In this document: in pieces, positions 63,906-64,000 of the stretch
Position numbering within the stretch: position 1 is the first letter of the stretch
Layout: every line of letters begins with the position of its first letter
NCBI GenBank assembly: GCA_018136815.1
Contig: CM030933.1
Location: 1,426,001 to 1,490,000, forward strand
Origin: Isochrysis galbana
Taxonomy: Eukaryota; Haptophyta; Isochrysidales; Isochrysidaceae
Direction of reading: 5' to 3'
Length of the DNA stretch: 64,000 nt
The notes under the pieces: generated by a model
Told to the model about the DNA's origin: nothing
Database searches by the model: none
The model's input: the letters and a program-made list of their open reading frames with translations, nothing else
Position numbers and translations under genes: made by a program

Positions 63906-64000
63906 ATGAACTTGTGATTCGACTACTAATTAATAATGAATAATGAGCTAGAGCTAGCTATAACAATAGTGTAATAGTTTGATACGCGCACGGAGCACGG

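Overview
This window looks like nuclear DNA of a GC-rich unicellular eukaryote with a complex (secondary) plastid. A haptophyte-type alga fits best but cannot be proven from this sequence alone. The reasons are spliceosomal introns (GT-AG, with probable GC-AG cases), a small plastid protein with an ER-type signal followed by a transit and twin-arginine region, giant Pro-rich surface proteins, and many non-LTR retroelements and microsatellites. No rRNA, tRNA, CRISPR or operon-like arrangement was recognised.

Layout. At 0-9 kb there is retroelement debris, one multi-exon membrane protein (2.2-3.4 kb) and a complete 3.9-kb non-LTR retrotransposon (4822-8710, minus) with a perfect 16-bp target-site duplication (TSD). 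At 9-13 kb there are DNA-transposon remnants and a secreted or membrane protein with a repeated Trp-Trp-Cys module. At 13.9-15.7 kb a retrotransposon fragment is split by a 1.1-kb non-autonomous element. At 15.8-21 kb a Cdc6/Orc1-type ATPase carrying a PHD finger lies divergent from an RCC2 homologue. At 22.6-36.4 kb there is one gene of seven exons (predicted 4,223 aa): signal anchor, six-bladed Kelch propeller, very long Pro-rich stalks, IPT/TIG and REJ-like regions, an EGF-like motif, a GPS cleavage motif and five C-terminal membrane segments, giving a polycystin-1-like receptor. At 38-39.9 kb lies a frameshifted DDE-transposase-like gene, followed by an AT-richer island (39.9-42 kb) of unknown small ORFs. 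At 42.9-46 kb is glutaminyl-tRNA synthetase (7 exons, 728 aa); at 47.1-47.7 kb a plastid-targeted 131-aa protein; at 48.8-49.9 kb a 238-aa multipass protein; at 50.9-52.2 kb two adjacent retroelements; at 54.2-57.1 kb the TFIIH subunit p52/Tfb2; at 57.7-59.4 kb two nested non-autonomous elements; at 59.9-61.4 kb an F-box/Cys-rich protein with a ~600-bp CT microsatellite upstream; and at 62.9-64 kb an AT-rich unknown ORF and a rearranged duplicate of part of the F-box gene.

Cellular housekeeping is represented by replication licensing, RCC2, TFIIH and GlnRS. The most distinctive signal is a retroelement family that spans an autonomous-looking RT element and short relatives. All begin, directly after a 14-17-bp TSD, with AACTA and a small palindrome whose arms change together between copies. 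All have a start codon 4-6 nt after the palindrome, four of six start with Met-Glu-Arg-Ala, and the sense strand ends in T-rich rather than A-rich tails. Exon coordinates were derived by hand from splice motifs and reading-phase agreement, without transcript evidence.
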